From: Straminergon stramineum
Lineage: Eukaryota > Streptophyta > Bryopsida > Hypnales > Calliergonaceae
Assembly (NCBI GenBank): GCA_963920665.1
Contig: OY987266.1
Location: forward strand, 12,777,001 to 12,841,000
Length of the DNA: 64,000 bases
Reading direction: 5' to 3'
The notes beneath the pieces are model-generated. The model was not told the origin of the DNA. It saw nothing but the letters and a program-made list of their open reading frames with translations, and searched no databases. A program made the position numbers and the translations under genes. The number at the start of each line of letters is the position of its first letter. Position 1 is the stretch's first letter. Below, piece after piece: positions 1-11,093 of this stretch.

Positions 1-560
1 TATTAAAAGAGTGCAAGAACCCCTCAAATTAATTAAAGCTCTTTCGGATGCATCAGTTATGATTGTTGTGAGCCTTTGTGAGAATTTTTTGAAGCAATTC
101 GAATGAAAAACAAATAGAACAAGATGAAAAGGAGATGAAGGTAGATGAAAATGATTTTGGTGTTACAATAGTTGAATAGTCTTTACTTATCTAAATAAAT
201 AATGTTTGGTTCTATTGTAAACTTTCATTTTAGAGCTCTTCATAAATTTGTCATACTTGCAAAAATAATGCAAGATGATATTGTTATGGAGGGATTGATT
301 GAATTAACCCTAAAAGAACCTGAAAGCCCTTTTCCATCATACAATGTATTATGAATTTGATGGTATTTGATTAGAAAAATATAGACCAAATACTTTTTTG
401 TACAAATCAAATTAATGTTCATGATAGTATGTAAATAAAGATATATCATAATTCATATACTAAACCACAATCGAAGAGTTATAAAGCTAAATATTAGTCG
501 TATAGAGGGACCCCAAGTGCCTTTCAAGGGTTAATTTGAGTAGCAACCTAACCTACCATA
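1..560. other. AT-rich intergenic sequence
   Basis: I see no gene, clear repeat or terminal inverted repeat here. The short open frames are AT-rich and lack family resemblance. Confidence 0.5.
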
Positions 561-1350
561 TATACTTCTTTTTTTTGCACTTTTTATTTATTTTGTATGT
601 GTGTCTGTCTGTGTGGCAGTGGCCCAAGTGGAAACTGACTGTCTTTTCTTTGTTTGGAACTGCAAGAATCCAATGGACGCAGGGAGTCCCGGGATTTGAA
701 CTGAAAGTTTGACGTGAGGCCGAAGACTGGAAGGCCGAAGTCTGGAGACCGGAAGACCGGAAGACCGGAACTCTAGAAGGCCACAGGACTTGGGGACCGG
801 TGTGAGTCACCGAGCCAACGGTGGAATCCATCATGCACGGTACTGGATCGCCACGTGTGATCCCCTGGAGACTCGTTGAAGGTTCCGTTGAGCGGCTTCC
901 TTTCCTTTCCCTTCCCTTCCCTTCCCTTCCCTTCCAAGACGACACCCAAACTGCATCACTGAAAATACCACCTCTCTAGTCCCTATTCCCTAGTAAGTCT
1001 CTCCTGTAGTCCCCTAGTGAACCATTAAAATACTCCCAAAGAAAAAAAAATTAAAATTAAAATAGCCCACCCCCGACCCCTTTCTTGGATGGTGGCATTG
1101 GTGGGGGTGTGCGGCCTTTTTCAAAATCATGCAGCCCTGACCTCCCATGATTGCCAGACCATCCGGACCCCCTCCCCCGCCCCTTTCGTTCCAATGTCCG
1201 CGTCTCCAAGCAAAGCAAAGCAAAGGAGGGCCCCTCCCTGAAGAAAACCCGAATGTAAAGGGCCCCTCCCTGATGAAAACCCAAATGTAAAGGCCCCTTT
1301 GTCAATGCCCTGGGTTATCTTTACTAAGCTTGTCATGCACTCGCTCTAGG
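561..1350. repeat. GC-richer block of simple and tandem repeats
   Basis: This stretch is clearly more GC-rich than its surroundings. It contains a short minisatellite of a GACCGGAA-type unit (about 721-768), a CTTCC microsatellite (about 896-935), a CAAAG run (1208-1226) and a 32-bp tandem unit starting GGGCCCCTCCCTGA. The two full copies of that unit are at 1228-1259 and 1260-1291, followed by a partial third. Minus-strand open frames cross it, but their composition follows the repeats and no family is recognisable, so I do not call a gene. Confidence 0.6.
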
Positions 1351-2880
1351 TGGGGGCCCCATATTTACCGTACCCCTGGGGTAGGTAAGTTTCAAACACT
1401 TGGGGTGTAGTGTTCGGGATACTTTGGGGGAGTTAAGTTAACTTATTATACCAGCTAATTTCCTCCAAGTCCCACGTTGAAATCGCTTTTTCAAGTATTG
1501 GGTCAGGTTATTTTCTCTCTCTTTTTGTTTTAACTCAAGATAGAAAATTTGAAGATTTTTTTCGCTGGGTGCCTTTGCCAGAGGGGCTTCACACCCCTCT
1601 GTTGAGGTGCATTGTGGTCCTGATTTTGGCTTGGTGGGTGCTGTTCCCTGTGTTAGTGTTTCTTTGGTGTGGTTTTAGGTGTTAAGTGTTAACCAAGAAA
1701 AAAAAAAAAAAGAAGTGGAAATTCTTAGTCTTGTGCTGTGTTTCAGGGCTCGAAAATGTAAAGATGTTTCGCCAGGGACTGGTTCCCTTGGTTGCTATGT
1801 ACTGTTTCCCCTATCAATGGAAATCGTCCATGTGTTTCAAGAAAAAAAAAATTTTGAAGATTTTTTCACTTGCTTTTTGCCAATGTTTTCAAATTGTAAA
1901 TGTTTTTTTTTCCCAATTCCGCAGACTAACTTTGAGCTAGCCGCCCATTTTTCCTGCACATTGTTTTGGGTGTTGACAAGAAGAAATATATTTTTTTTCT
2001 GAATTTTCAAAATTCTAATTTTGAAATTTCAGATTTCATATAGACATTTGTGTATGAAGGGGGGGGGGGGGAGAAATTATAATTTGAAGATTTTGTAACC
2101 ATAGAGAAAATGTTGGATGCTGAGATCAAAGAAAAGACTCATTTTACAAACCAAAATGTCTTTTTGTGGTCTATGTGGCCAACATTTCCGCTATTATTAT
2201 TATCTACTAAATATATTTGTGTACTAGAACTTTTAAGGCTTCAATATTTTCAATTTTGGGTGTTTTCTTCTCTTGAAAATTTGGAAATTTGTTAGTAATT
2301 AAGGTGGTAACCCCATAACAAAAAGAGAGCCGTTTTTTCAACATACCTGAAAGGTCCGAATATCTTTATTACATATTTCAATGCTAGTCATGTATGCTTG
2401 AAAAGTGTACAACTAAAATCCATTCTCTTCAAAAGTTTCATAGACAAACCTTATACCACTTATAGAACAAGTGGTTGTCAAAACTTTGAAAATTCTATGG
2501 ATGTATTATGACTTGCAACCGAGAAGGATAATTTAATGATCATTATTAAAAACACAAGTTGTAAAAAATATAATCCAAGTATAATTATCCTTGTGATTGG
2601 ATCTACTACTCTACTTTAGCCATGTGGGAGTTCCAACAATGAATTAACCTTTGAAGGCCGCCGTCTTGGTGAGAGGTACTCACTCAAATACGATTTCGTT
2701 TTTGGATCAATCAAGGTGCATTCTCTATTTCTACAATAACAAATAAAATCATCCATTAGACACTTTATGTCTTCAACATTGTTTTTTTAGGGTCGAGGAA
2801 CACCTTTGAAGTAGATTCTTGGTGCTACCACTTCTCCTTATACCAAGTCAGTGACATTAGGTGTGAAATTACAGTTTGTG
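1351..2880. other. Intergenic sequence with homopolymer tracts
   Basis: No gene is visible. There are several A and T homopolymer tracts and a 13-base poly-G run at about 2059-2071. Overlapping short plus-strand frames at 1679-2002 are rich in F, K and C from these tracts and are not credible genes. Confidence 0.5.
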
Positions 2881-3270
2881 AATTTTAGTGTGCACCGGTG
2901 CAGATGCTCTTCTCCTTCCTTGTCCCTGGGTAAAGTAAGTGGGTATGGTTGGACTCATTCATATTTGAGTGAGGTCCCCCAAGACATTGGGCTCTACAAA
3001 CTTAACTTACAGTAAGTTATACAGTATATTATGTTATGTTTTTCCAGTATATTATGTAATGTTTTTTTCCAGCAACTGAAGACGAGCCCTGTCTGAGTGA
3101 GGGAACATGTAGGTCAGCCATATTGTCCCTTTCTTGAGCTGGAAGCAGCGAGGCTTGCAGCGACAAGTCAGGGCTGGAGCTGGGGATAGTGATAGCAACA
3201 CAATCAATCACTGTTGGCAGAACTTGATCACGGTGGAGGAGGGGAGGGAAGGGGAGGGCCTGCACTTATA
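2881..3270. other. GC-richer block with a duplicated pyrimidine-tract segment
   Basis: A segment of about 23-25 bp (CAGTATATTATGT plus a T-rich tract ending in CAG) is repeated in tandem at about 3022-3072. Each copy ends like a plant 3' splice site. The GC-richer sequence after it (3073-3260) has no long open frame on the plus strand. The minus-strand frame of 78 codons is not recognisable. It could be the relic of an exon with a duplicated acceptor, but this is only inference. Confidence 0.3.
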
Positions 3271-3481
3271 TTAACCCTAAAAAGCGCTAACTTGGTTGGA
3301 CTCAATGACAAAGAGTTCGGCATGGTTTGAAGTTAAGTTAAGGACTTCAGGTTGGTTATTGGGTTATTTTTTGTTCCGAGGGTAGATGTTACTCGTCACC
3401 CTCTTCATGGCAAGCTTTGTGTCATGTGATTCTGATAAGTATAGGAAAAATTGTACATTTTTTTTTCTGTTTAGGGAGTTA

Positions 3482-3631
3482 GGGCTTGTTTACACCCAAA
3501 AACTTTGGGTGGGAGCCCAAAGAAATGAAGTGTTTCGATTGGAAGATAGCTATGCTACCAACCCAAAGTCCCAATCAAAACACTCCATTTCTTTGAGCTC
3601 CAACCCAAATTTTTTTGGTGAAAACAGGCCT
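3482..3631. mobile_element. Tourist-like (PIF/Harbinger-type) MITE, 150 bp
   Basis: The ends are inverted repeats: GGGCTTGTTTACACC on the left and GGTGAAAACAGGCCT on the right (12 of 15 pair). Pairing continues inward through AGAAATGAAGTGTTT and its counterpart, so the whole element folds back. The trinucleotide TTA stands on both sides (3479-3481 and 3632-3634). A TTA duplication and a GGGCNTGTTT terminus are the known hallmarks of Tourist MITEs. There is no coding capacity. Confidence 0.75.
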
Positions 3632-5019
3632 TTACTCCGGAACTAGAAAAAAACTAACTAACTTACAAGTTAAGGTATATATTACTTGTTTCTGACAATG
3701 ATCCCATTTGCACAATATAGGGTGACCTATTTTTGTGAATGAGGAGGGGAATGTCATGTGGTTTAGCAACTTCATTGTTGTGTGATGAATGACACATTGA
3801 CAACTAACTTTTAATAACACTTGTTAGTTTTGCACTTCTCAATGATAGATTTGTTTGTGCATCGAGAACATGGCAAATTGTAATCTACACTTCCTTGACT
3901 GGAAAAATTATCCCCCCTCCATTGCTCAATTGGGCATATGCTCAAATACTTTAACATTGTCAAAAATAGATGATATACCTTAAAGCACATAAAGTTGGGC
4001 ACTTCAAAAAATGAACCTCTATTTTAATGAAATGATTTTGGTATGATAAGTATTTGAACGGAGGCTACATGTTTATGTTTATTGATAGTGTGATTGTACA
4101 TTTCAAGGGTAGGAGTTGTCAATGGATAATCCTTCTAAATCATATTCATATGTATTGCAATATGTCATAATTATAGTACATGTATGGGTACACATACCTT
4201 AGTTATTAAATTATATTCAACACTTAAAAATTTAGATATTAATTACTCAAGATTTACTATATGAGAATAGGATAGCCTAGTGTAAATTTTTGGTACACCT
4301 AAGGACAATGTAATATTTTGAATTCATAATTTATTCATATGGTGTTCAAATAATTCATGGTAAAGTGTGTGTATCCTCATACATACATGTTCAACTACTA
4401 ATTTACTATTCGTTGAGATAATTAAAGGAACTTACTTTATGTTGAATGCGTTTTGCATCAAATTTTATTCCCTTTGAAGCCCAAAGTTCATTATCAAAAC
4501 ATCTTCAAATTTGTCCTTCACGATGTACAAAAGGTGCACTTCCCATTCATTGAAAATCCCCTTGATTTACGTTCTACATGGATGACATTCTGATGATATT
4601 ATCCCAACAACTACCTCTTACTAACAATAGATTGAGTGCACAATACCTCAAGCCCTATAACATGCATAAAGACAGAAAACACTTCTCTTTCAATTCAAAG
4701 ATGAAGTTCTCACAATAAAATGTTACTAATAAATGTATTCAGTCTAACTTTAAATTAAAAAATCATATATTCATCATACGTGATTATGCAATTGTAAGTG
4801 CATTGCTATGTATTAAAATTCAAAACGGTCAGTATTTGGAATGCAATTGCTTTTGACCCCAAAATGTTCAACAATCTACTCAATTGATGATGAATGTTCT
4901 AAAAAAAGCACTTCATCCAATTAATATTAATAGGGGAAGCTTCAAGAATAATCCCTAGTGTAGCCTTGTGTCCCTCCCCCAAAATTTATAATTTAAGAAA
5001 ATTCAAGATTCAAACATAA
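3632..5019. other. AT-rich intergenic sequence
   Basis: I see no gene, inverted repeat or tandem repeat that I can support in this stretch. Confidence 0.45.
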
Positions 5020-7700
5020 CTCAAAAATCCATAACTTTCACATTGTATCTATGTCCAAACCCCATGAAATAAAGTTGTGCACCCCTCCTAATAGAGAAAT
5101 TTCTAAGGGTACTATGAATACAACCAAGGATGCCATGTTTAGGAGATTTTATTATAAGAAAACAAACAACCTAATTTAATATATAGATGTCATATATTGA
5201 TGGGATATTATAAAGAATGCTCTCTGTGAATCTATGAATGGTATACATTGTCTTTTGCCACAACCATTAGTATATCATTTGTAATTGCCAAAAAAGTGAT
5301 GGCTGATTCCTTCTTAAATCTCCTCCTGTACCTATTTCTCAATATGTCAAATACGACAAATCATCTATAGCACTGAAGCTTAATATCATGCATGCTATCA
5401 AATACTACTATTATGCCCTATTCCTTTGCCATAGCCATTGGGATGTCAATCTTTTAAAAATAAAAATAAACATAATTTTCTAATTTTATAACCCCCAAAG
5501 GACCAAGTGTCCATTCATCATATGTGAGAAATCTTGGGTAAATTTCTACAAATTCAAATTTTGTTGGATGTTCATGAAATTTTGACACAAAGTGTAAAGA
5601 AGTACCTCCTTAGAGTGAATACAATTTTTTTCCAATCGGGTGCCTAGATCAGAAGTTATGTTGCCCTAAATTTTGGGGGGTAGCTTGGGTAGCATGTGCA
5701 AAACTCTTCCTATAATTTTGAAATTTGGCAAGTATGTAATTTACATGATCTAAGATGCAAATGCAAAAAACACCTATATGTAGTGTGAAATCTCACTCTA
5801 GGAGGAGATGAAGTGTATTGACCTTGTTGTACAAGATCAAAAAAACACTTTTTCTTCTTACTTCAAATGTTTAGTCTTTCAATATGTGTAGTGAAAGTTT
5901 TACCCCACATTCCCATAGTAGTCTAGTATAAATTAGTACGTTTGAATTTTGAATAAAACTTCGTATTTTGATATCTTTCTCACTACACTAAAAAATGGCA
6001 TTTTTTTTCACAAATTTTGTCCTGAATGTGCCTCCGTTCTATGTGGGTTAATTCATAAGTACTTTGAAATTCAATATCTTTTTTGCCATGAGGTGGAAAG
6101 CCATGAAACAAAGTCCGTGCACCCCTCCTTGCAAAGGGCTCTCCAACAGTACCGTGAATGCAATTAGAAGATGCACGGTTTGGGAGATTTCAATTAACAA
6201 ACAAAACAAAACAAGTTGCCTAATTTAATGTATAGACTAGTATGTCCTATGTTATTGCTACAATATAATAAAATAAAAATATTTTTTTTTCTAATTTCTA
6301 ATTTATAAAAACTTTAAATTTCAATATGTTTTCTATTGTAAGTTAGAACACCAAGAAATAAAGTCCCTACATTCTTCCTTGAAGAGATCTTCCTAATAGT
6401 ACCATAAGCACAACCATGAGTTGCACAGTCCACGAGATCTCACAATGACATACAAAACAAACAAGCATGCAACCTAATTTGATGTATAGATGTATTGATA
6501 TTATTATTATTATTATTAAGTGTGCCCTATGCCATTGCCACACTATAGTAAAATAAAATAAAATATTTTTTAATTTTTTTAAGTCATGAAAACTCTTAAA
6601 TTCAATAACTTTCACATTGTATGCCCAAACGCACAATATAAAGCCCGTGCATCCCTCCTTGGTGAGGGCTATCCGACAATACAAAGAATGCAATTGGGGG
6701 ATGCATGGTCCAAGAGATCTTACCATAACAAATAAAACAAAACAACTGATTAATTTAAAGTATAGATTATTATTTTTAAATATTTTTTGGCGAAAATATG
6801 GGAAAATTGATTTCAAAAGTTAAAAAAAAGTTAAATAAGAGATAAAAATCAAATATTGGAAAATTATTTTTTAAAAGTGAAAACAAAAGTATGACCAGGA
6901 TGTTGTTATGGCCAAAGTGTTCTACAACTTGTCAACCTAGAAGCCCATGGCTCTTTGCAATTAATTTTCTAATTTTTTTGTTCAATAGAAACTTTGAAAT
7001 TCAATATCTCTTGTCCCATTGGTCAAAAGCTAGTGAAACTTCTATTATGCTTATACCCTTCCAAGGGATTTTTGTCAACACCAAGCATACTCTGATCATC
7101 CTAATATTCTAGGAGATCTCAAGATATATTACAAAATAATAAAAAGAAACTATCTATTTTACTCATATTTTGTATTATGTTGTTGCTACAGAAGTAATGA
7201 CCCATTCCTTTATAAATCTCCTTTCATATCAATTTTTTCATTTTTAATTGATCTATGGTACTAATGTTTAACATCACATGTAATATCAATTTCTGCATTA
7301 TGTTTTTAAAAAAAAAATTAGCATAAAAAATAGTAAGAGTAAAAATTAAAGTGATAAGGTACAAGTCCAAATGAAAGTAAAATAAAAGTAAAAATAAAAA
7401 TATCAACACAATCTCATGGCAATAGAAGTGTTCTACAACTCAAAAAACCTTCAAAATTCAATATCTTTCACCCCATTAGTCAAAACATGACAAAACTTCT
7501 TTTGAGCACACCTCCTTTCCAAGGACTTTCCGTCAACACCAAGCACGCCTCCATTGGCTTGTTGGCTTAGGAGATCTTGCTTTAGAAAGCCCTATACCGT
7601 TGTCACAACCATTAATATGTCATTTGTTTTTGCCACAAAAGTGATGGCCAATCCCTTTATAAATCTCCTTACAAATCCATTTTTTTCATTCTTTATATTA
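5020..7700 (+). repeat. Block of about six diverged copies of a 250-bp repeat
   Basis: Copies start near 5020, 6055, 6300, 6590, 6970 and 7430. The shared order of motifs is: AAATTCAATATCTTT; then a stretch with GCACNCCTCCTT; then a CCAACAGTACCGTGAATGCA-like stretch; then GGAGATCT; then ACAAACAAAACAA; then a TTGCCACAA / CCTTTATAAATCTCC tail. Spacing is uneven (roughly 250-460 bp) and the copies differ by small indels, so this is an old amplification, not a homogeneous satellite. The first two copies are separated by a TTAA-flanked element at 5492-6047. An isolated further copy lies near 17985-18115. Short frames inside the copies read alike only because the DNA is homologous, and they are broken in most copies. 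Confidence 0.65.
5492..6047 (-). mobile_element. TTAA-flanked TIR element, copy 1 (inverted)
   Basis: This 556-bp copy reads as the reverse complement of the elements at 7882-10011 and 31727-33889. It starts ACCCCCAAAGGACC on the left and ends next to GTGGGTTAA on the right (TTAA at 6048-6051); the left target has decayed to ATAA. Shared inner blocks are visible in order. They are the GCATGTGCAAAAC region with the 'tagcttgggtagc' motif, CTCACTCTAGGAGG, CCCACATTCCCATAGTAGTC and CTCACTACACTAAAAA. No transposase frame is present. It sits inside the 5.0-7.7 kb repeat block and must have inserted after that block formed. Confidence 0.7.
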
Positions 7701-8270
7701 TCTAATAGTAATTACATTTAATATTATATATGATATTAATTTTTGAATTGCTTAAAAAAAATTGTTTGGCACACTAAAAGAGTATGCCAAATAAATTTTA
7801 AGAGTAAAAGTAATAAAGATTTCTTTGGCACATCCTTAGAACAAGCACTCATATAATTTTGTCTATTCATATAGAGTTTAACCCCTAAAGGACTGAGGCA
7901 TATTTTGGGCAGAAATTGTCAAAAACTGCCACTTTTTAGGGCAACAAGAAAAAAAATGAAAAAAAAGTTGTTTTCTCAAAATTCAACCATACAAATTTGA
8001 ACAAGACTTCTTTGGAAACATGTGGAAATTTTTTTAGAAATTTTGATTGCATGGATTGAAAGATTATAACGTTTGAAGTTATGTTGAAGAAGAACAATGA
8101 CCCATTTAGAAATTATCCTAGTAGTATAATAAGTTCGTTCCTAGGGAGACAATCAAGTAGGATATTTCTATGCTAATAGGTTCTATATCTAAAATCAAAT
8201 ATCTTGATTTATTCAATAACCCAACTTGGAATTCCACACCCCAAAACATAACTACAACGACATTGCAAAC

Positions 8271-8510
8271 CCAATTATGCCACATTTAACTACTTTTGGA
8301 CTATTCAATGAATTATGGACTAAACATCTGAAGATCTCCAAATAATAACATCTGGAGATCTCCCAATGTTTGTATAGATCTCCGGATGTTTCATAGTGAT
8401 CTCTAGATGTTTTTGGATTATCCTTGGATGACCATTTTTTTTCTCCTGATGACCATTATTAATTATGGACTTTCAAAAGTCCAAAAGTAGTTAAATGTGG
8501 CATAATTTGG
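8271..8510. mobile_element. Foldback MITE, 240 bp, nested
   Basis: The ends are long inverted repeats: AATTATGCCACATTTAACTA followed by CTTTTGGAC on the left, and the reverse complement on the right (GTCCAAAAGTAG then TTAAATGTGGCATAATT). About 30 bp pair almost perfectly. Between them are several copies of a GATCTCCGGATGTTT-like motif (about 8320-8420), in both orientations. It lies inside the insertion carried by the TTAA element at 7882-10011. The flanks show no clear target duplication, so its superfamily is open. Confidence 0.7.
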
Positions 8511-8619
8511 ATGATGACTTAAATTAGTACAAGTCACATTCCATCAAATAGACTCCCCATTTGGAAATATCTATATAACACAAATTATTATTAAAACCAA
8601 CTTGGATTGCAGTCACAAA

Positions 8620-9640
8620 TTATTCTCCATCACTTCAACATCACACTCTCACATTTAACTCATCAATAATCACATTACAATATTACACACATACATACAA
8701 CACCAATTTGTATGTAATTTCTAACTTGATTAATTAGTTGGTGATCAAATCATCGTTACACATAATACTTTTTCTCTTTGTTCTTCCACTCCTTATCTTA
8801 GTTCTTCTCCTCTCACATTCATATTTTTAATTTTTAATTTCCATTTTTCTCACATTCCTTTCCTAATTGGAATACTTGATTTCCATCAGCCTGTAATTTC
8901 CAACTAGATCTCACTCACTTCTCAGCTTAAATTCATCACTAGCTCATCTTCTCCATTCACTTTTATAAGTTCACAAATGTCTCCAAATTGTAACACATTC
9001 AACTAGGATATTAACACACAAACCAAAAACATTTTGACATTACATATTCAATCAAGTTACACACTCACACACATAACCAACTTGGAAACACTTCCAAAAC
9101 AAATAAATACACAACTTTGACAAGCTGGCACACGACTGGAATTCGCTGAAGGAGTGGGTATAGAAAAAGACCAAACATCATAGACCAAATAGAAATCACA
9201 AAACAGGCAATTAACAAATTAGAAGAGACATCCTAACCACAATCTAACTACCAAATTGGAACTGCACAGGCAATTGCCCTAACTAGCCATAAAATTCCAA
9301 ATTGGAATTAACACTCAAAACAACCAACTGGACTTGACACCTATACCCACATACAATCCGACTTGGTAGAATCATCATCCAATTTGGAACATACTTAGAA
9401 AACTTAGAATCTAACTAGAACTCCTAACTATTCCAATTAGGAAATCAACCACCCAAATCAGCACATACACATTCATTCAAAATTCACCATCCAAAAACAC
9501 ACCAAATTGAATCCAATCAACCCATTAAAACACACAATTAAGACACAGAATCCATAAACAACAAGTCAAAAAACACTAAATGACCCCTCAAAATCAGCCA
9601 AAAATCTACAACAAAAATCCTAATCGGTAATCTACAAGTT
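8620..9640. other. CA/AC-rich non-coding insert sequence
   Basis: This stretch is strikingly poor in G on the plus strand and rich in ACA, CAA and 'ccaaattgga' motifs. It is free of long open frames. It forms most of the extra DNA in the second TTAA element and has no counterpart in the other copies. I cannot assign it. Confidence 0.4.
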
Positions 9641-10011
9641 AGGTGAATTTTTTTTTCCAACCTTGCTCGACATGACCTACAAACTTTAACTCCTTCTAGA
9701 ATGAGATTCTTACACTAAATAGGGTTATTTTTTTGACATTTGCATCTTGGATCATGTAAGATATGCACTTGGCAAATTTCAAAATCATTGGAAGAGTTTT
9801 GCACATGCTGCCCGAAGCTGCCTAAGCTGCCCGCAAAGTTCAAGGCAGCATAACTTTTGATCTGGACACCCGATCAAAAAAAACATTAGATTTTCAGGAA
9901 GGGGATACATAGTTACACATTCCATCCAAATTTCATGAACATCCAACTAAAAATGACTTTGTAGGAGCCTACCCGAGATTTCTTGTGAATGGACACTTGG
10001 TCCTTTAAGGG

Positions 10012-11093
10012 TTAAACCTTGGATCATAATAGATCTAAGACTCACTTGTACAGATGTCCTTTTTAATCTTTTAAGAATACAAAATTTGCTCTAGAACAAG
10101 ATTCATGCAAGTTTATAGTTAATACACCAGCTATAATTCATGCAAGGATCAATTCTTGTCAACCACACTACAAATACATCTAATCCTTCCTTGATGGACT
10201 TACATTAATCTGTAGTTTCTACAAAACATTTCAATATCTACTTATTAGACTAGGTATAGAAGGACTCAAGCTCATAAAATGACACATGAAAATTTAGTAT
10301 AGAAATATTTGAAGAATATTGAAAATACTTCAAAAGGTAGTGGACCTTACATGTGCTCATTTCAAAAACAAGATAAAACACTGTGAAGTTAGAGAGTATA
10401 CAATAGGTGTCTTTAGCTTATATACGCTTGTTATTGCTTTCACAAGGACATCATAAAGTTCAAAACCTATAGATTGCCAATGGATATCGTGTAGTTACTA
10501 TTATTTCATGGTTGTGCACATTAATTTACAACCTATTGCATCATTATGATGCACAAGATTACTACAAAGAATTGACACTACTTTGTAATTAGTATTAACT
10601 ATGTACTTCTATATGTTAATCACAAGTGTGCAAAAGACACAAATTATGCACAAAAATTTGTTATCTTTGTTGTGCATTTTATGTTTGTTGAGGTACACAA
10701 AAAAATCCATGACAATGATGTCATTGCTATTTGTAGTACATGAATGCTTATTAAATGGTATCAATGTTTCAAAAAGTATTGTCTATGTTAATTCGTTGAT
10801 CACCATTCTAATTAACAATAACTTTTTTTTAACAAAATTTTTTGTATTTTGTTTTTCAACAACTGATTAATATATATTCTAATAAATTATAGTTTCATCT
10901 TAATAATTGCACCATATGATTGAATTGAATTCATCAATAATCCACCAAGAAACTGGATAGTGTAGTGAAGGAATCACTTCATTGGAACTTCGTGAGAATG
11001 GAGGGTGGAGAAGATCTTTTTAAATTGAAATCCATTTTCCATCACGAACACTCAAAGGATGTGGGTAACCTCAAGTGAAGATGAGAGATTAAT
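10012..11093. other. AT-rich intergenic sequence
   Basis: No gene or supported repeat is seen. A plus-strand frame of 89 codons at 10601-10870 has no recognisable motif and ends in a low-complexity hydrophobic stretch. Confidence 0.4.

Larger units (their letters stand above)
7882..10011 (+). mobile_element. TTAA-flanked TIR element, copy 2, with 1.5-kb insertion
   Basis: The terminal repeats are CCCCTAAAGGAC on the left and GTCCTTTAAGGG on the right, with TTAA outside each (7878-7881 and 10012-10015). The left 220 bp and right 370 bp match the copy at 31727-33889 block by block. They include the GGATTGAAAGATTATAAC motif near 8055 and the TGCCCGAAGCTGCC motif near 9808. Between about 8095 and 9640 lies sequence absent from the other copies, so this copy carries an internal insertion of about 1.5 kb, itself containing the MITE at 8271-8510. 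No transposase is seen. TTAA targets and CCC-initial termini are piggyBac-type features, and assignment to that superfamily is inference. Confidence 0.75.

Noticed and set aside
553..945. 130-codon minus-strand frame
   Set aside because: Its content follows a CTTCC microsatellite and a GACCGGAA minisatellite, with no domain. I see no splice or start context that supports a gene.
5949..6823. Similar short peptides (VHPSLQRALQQYRECN and VHPSLVRAIRQYKECN) at two places, suggesting a conserved small protein
   Set aside because: They come from homologous DNA units of the 5.0-7.7 kb repeat block. Other units break the frame and the peptides lie in different larger contexts.
5020..7700. Possible CRISPR-like array because of regularly recurring blocks
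   Set aside because: The units are long, diverged and unevenly spaced, and the window is plant nuclear DNA. Nothing resembles short identical repeats with unique spacers.
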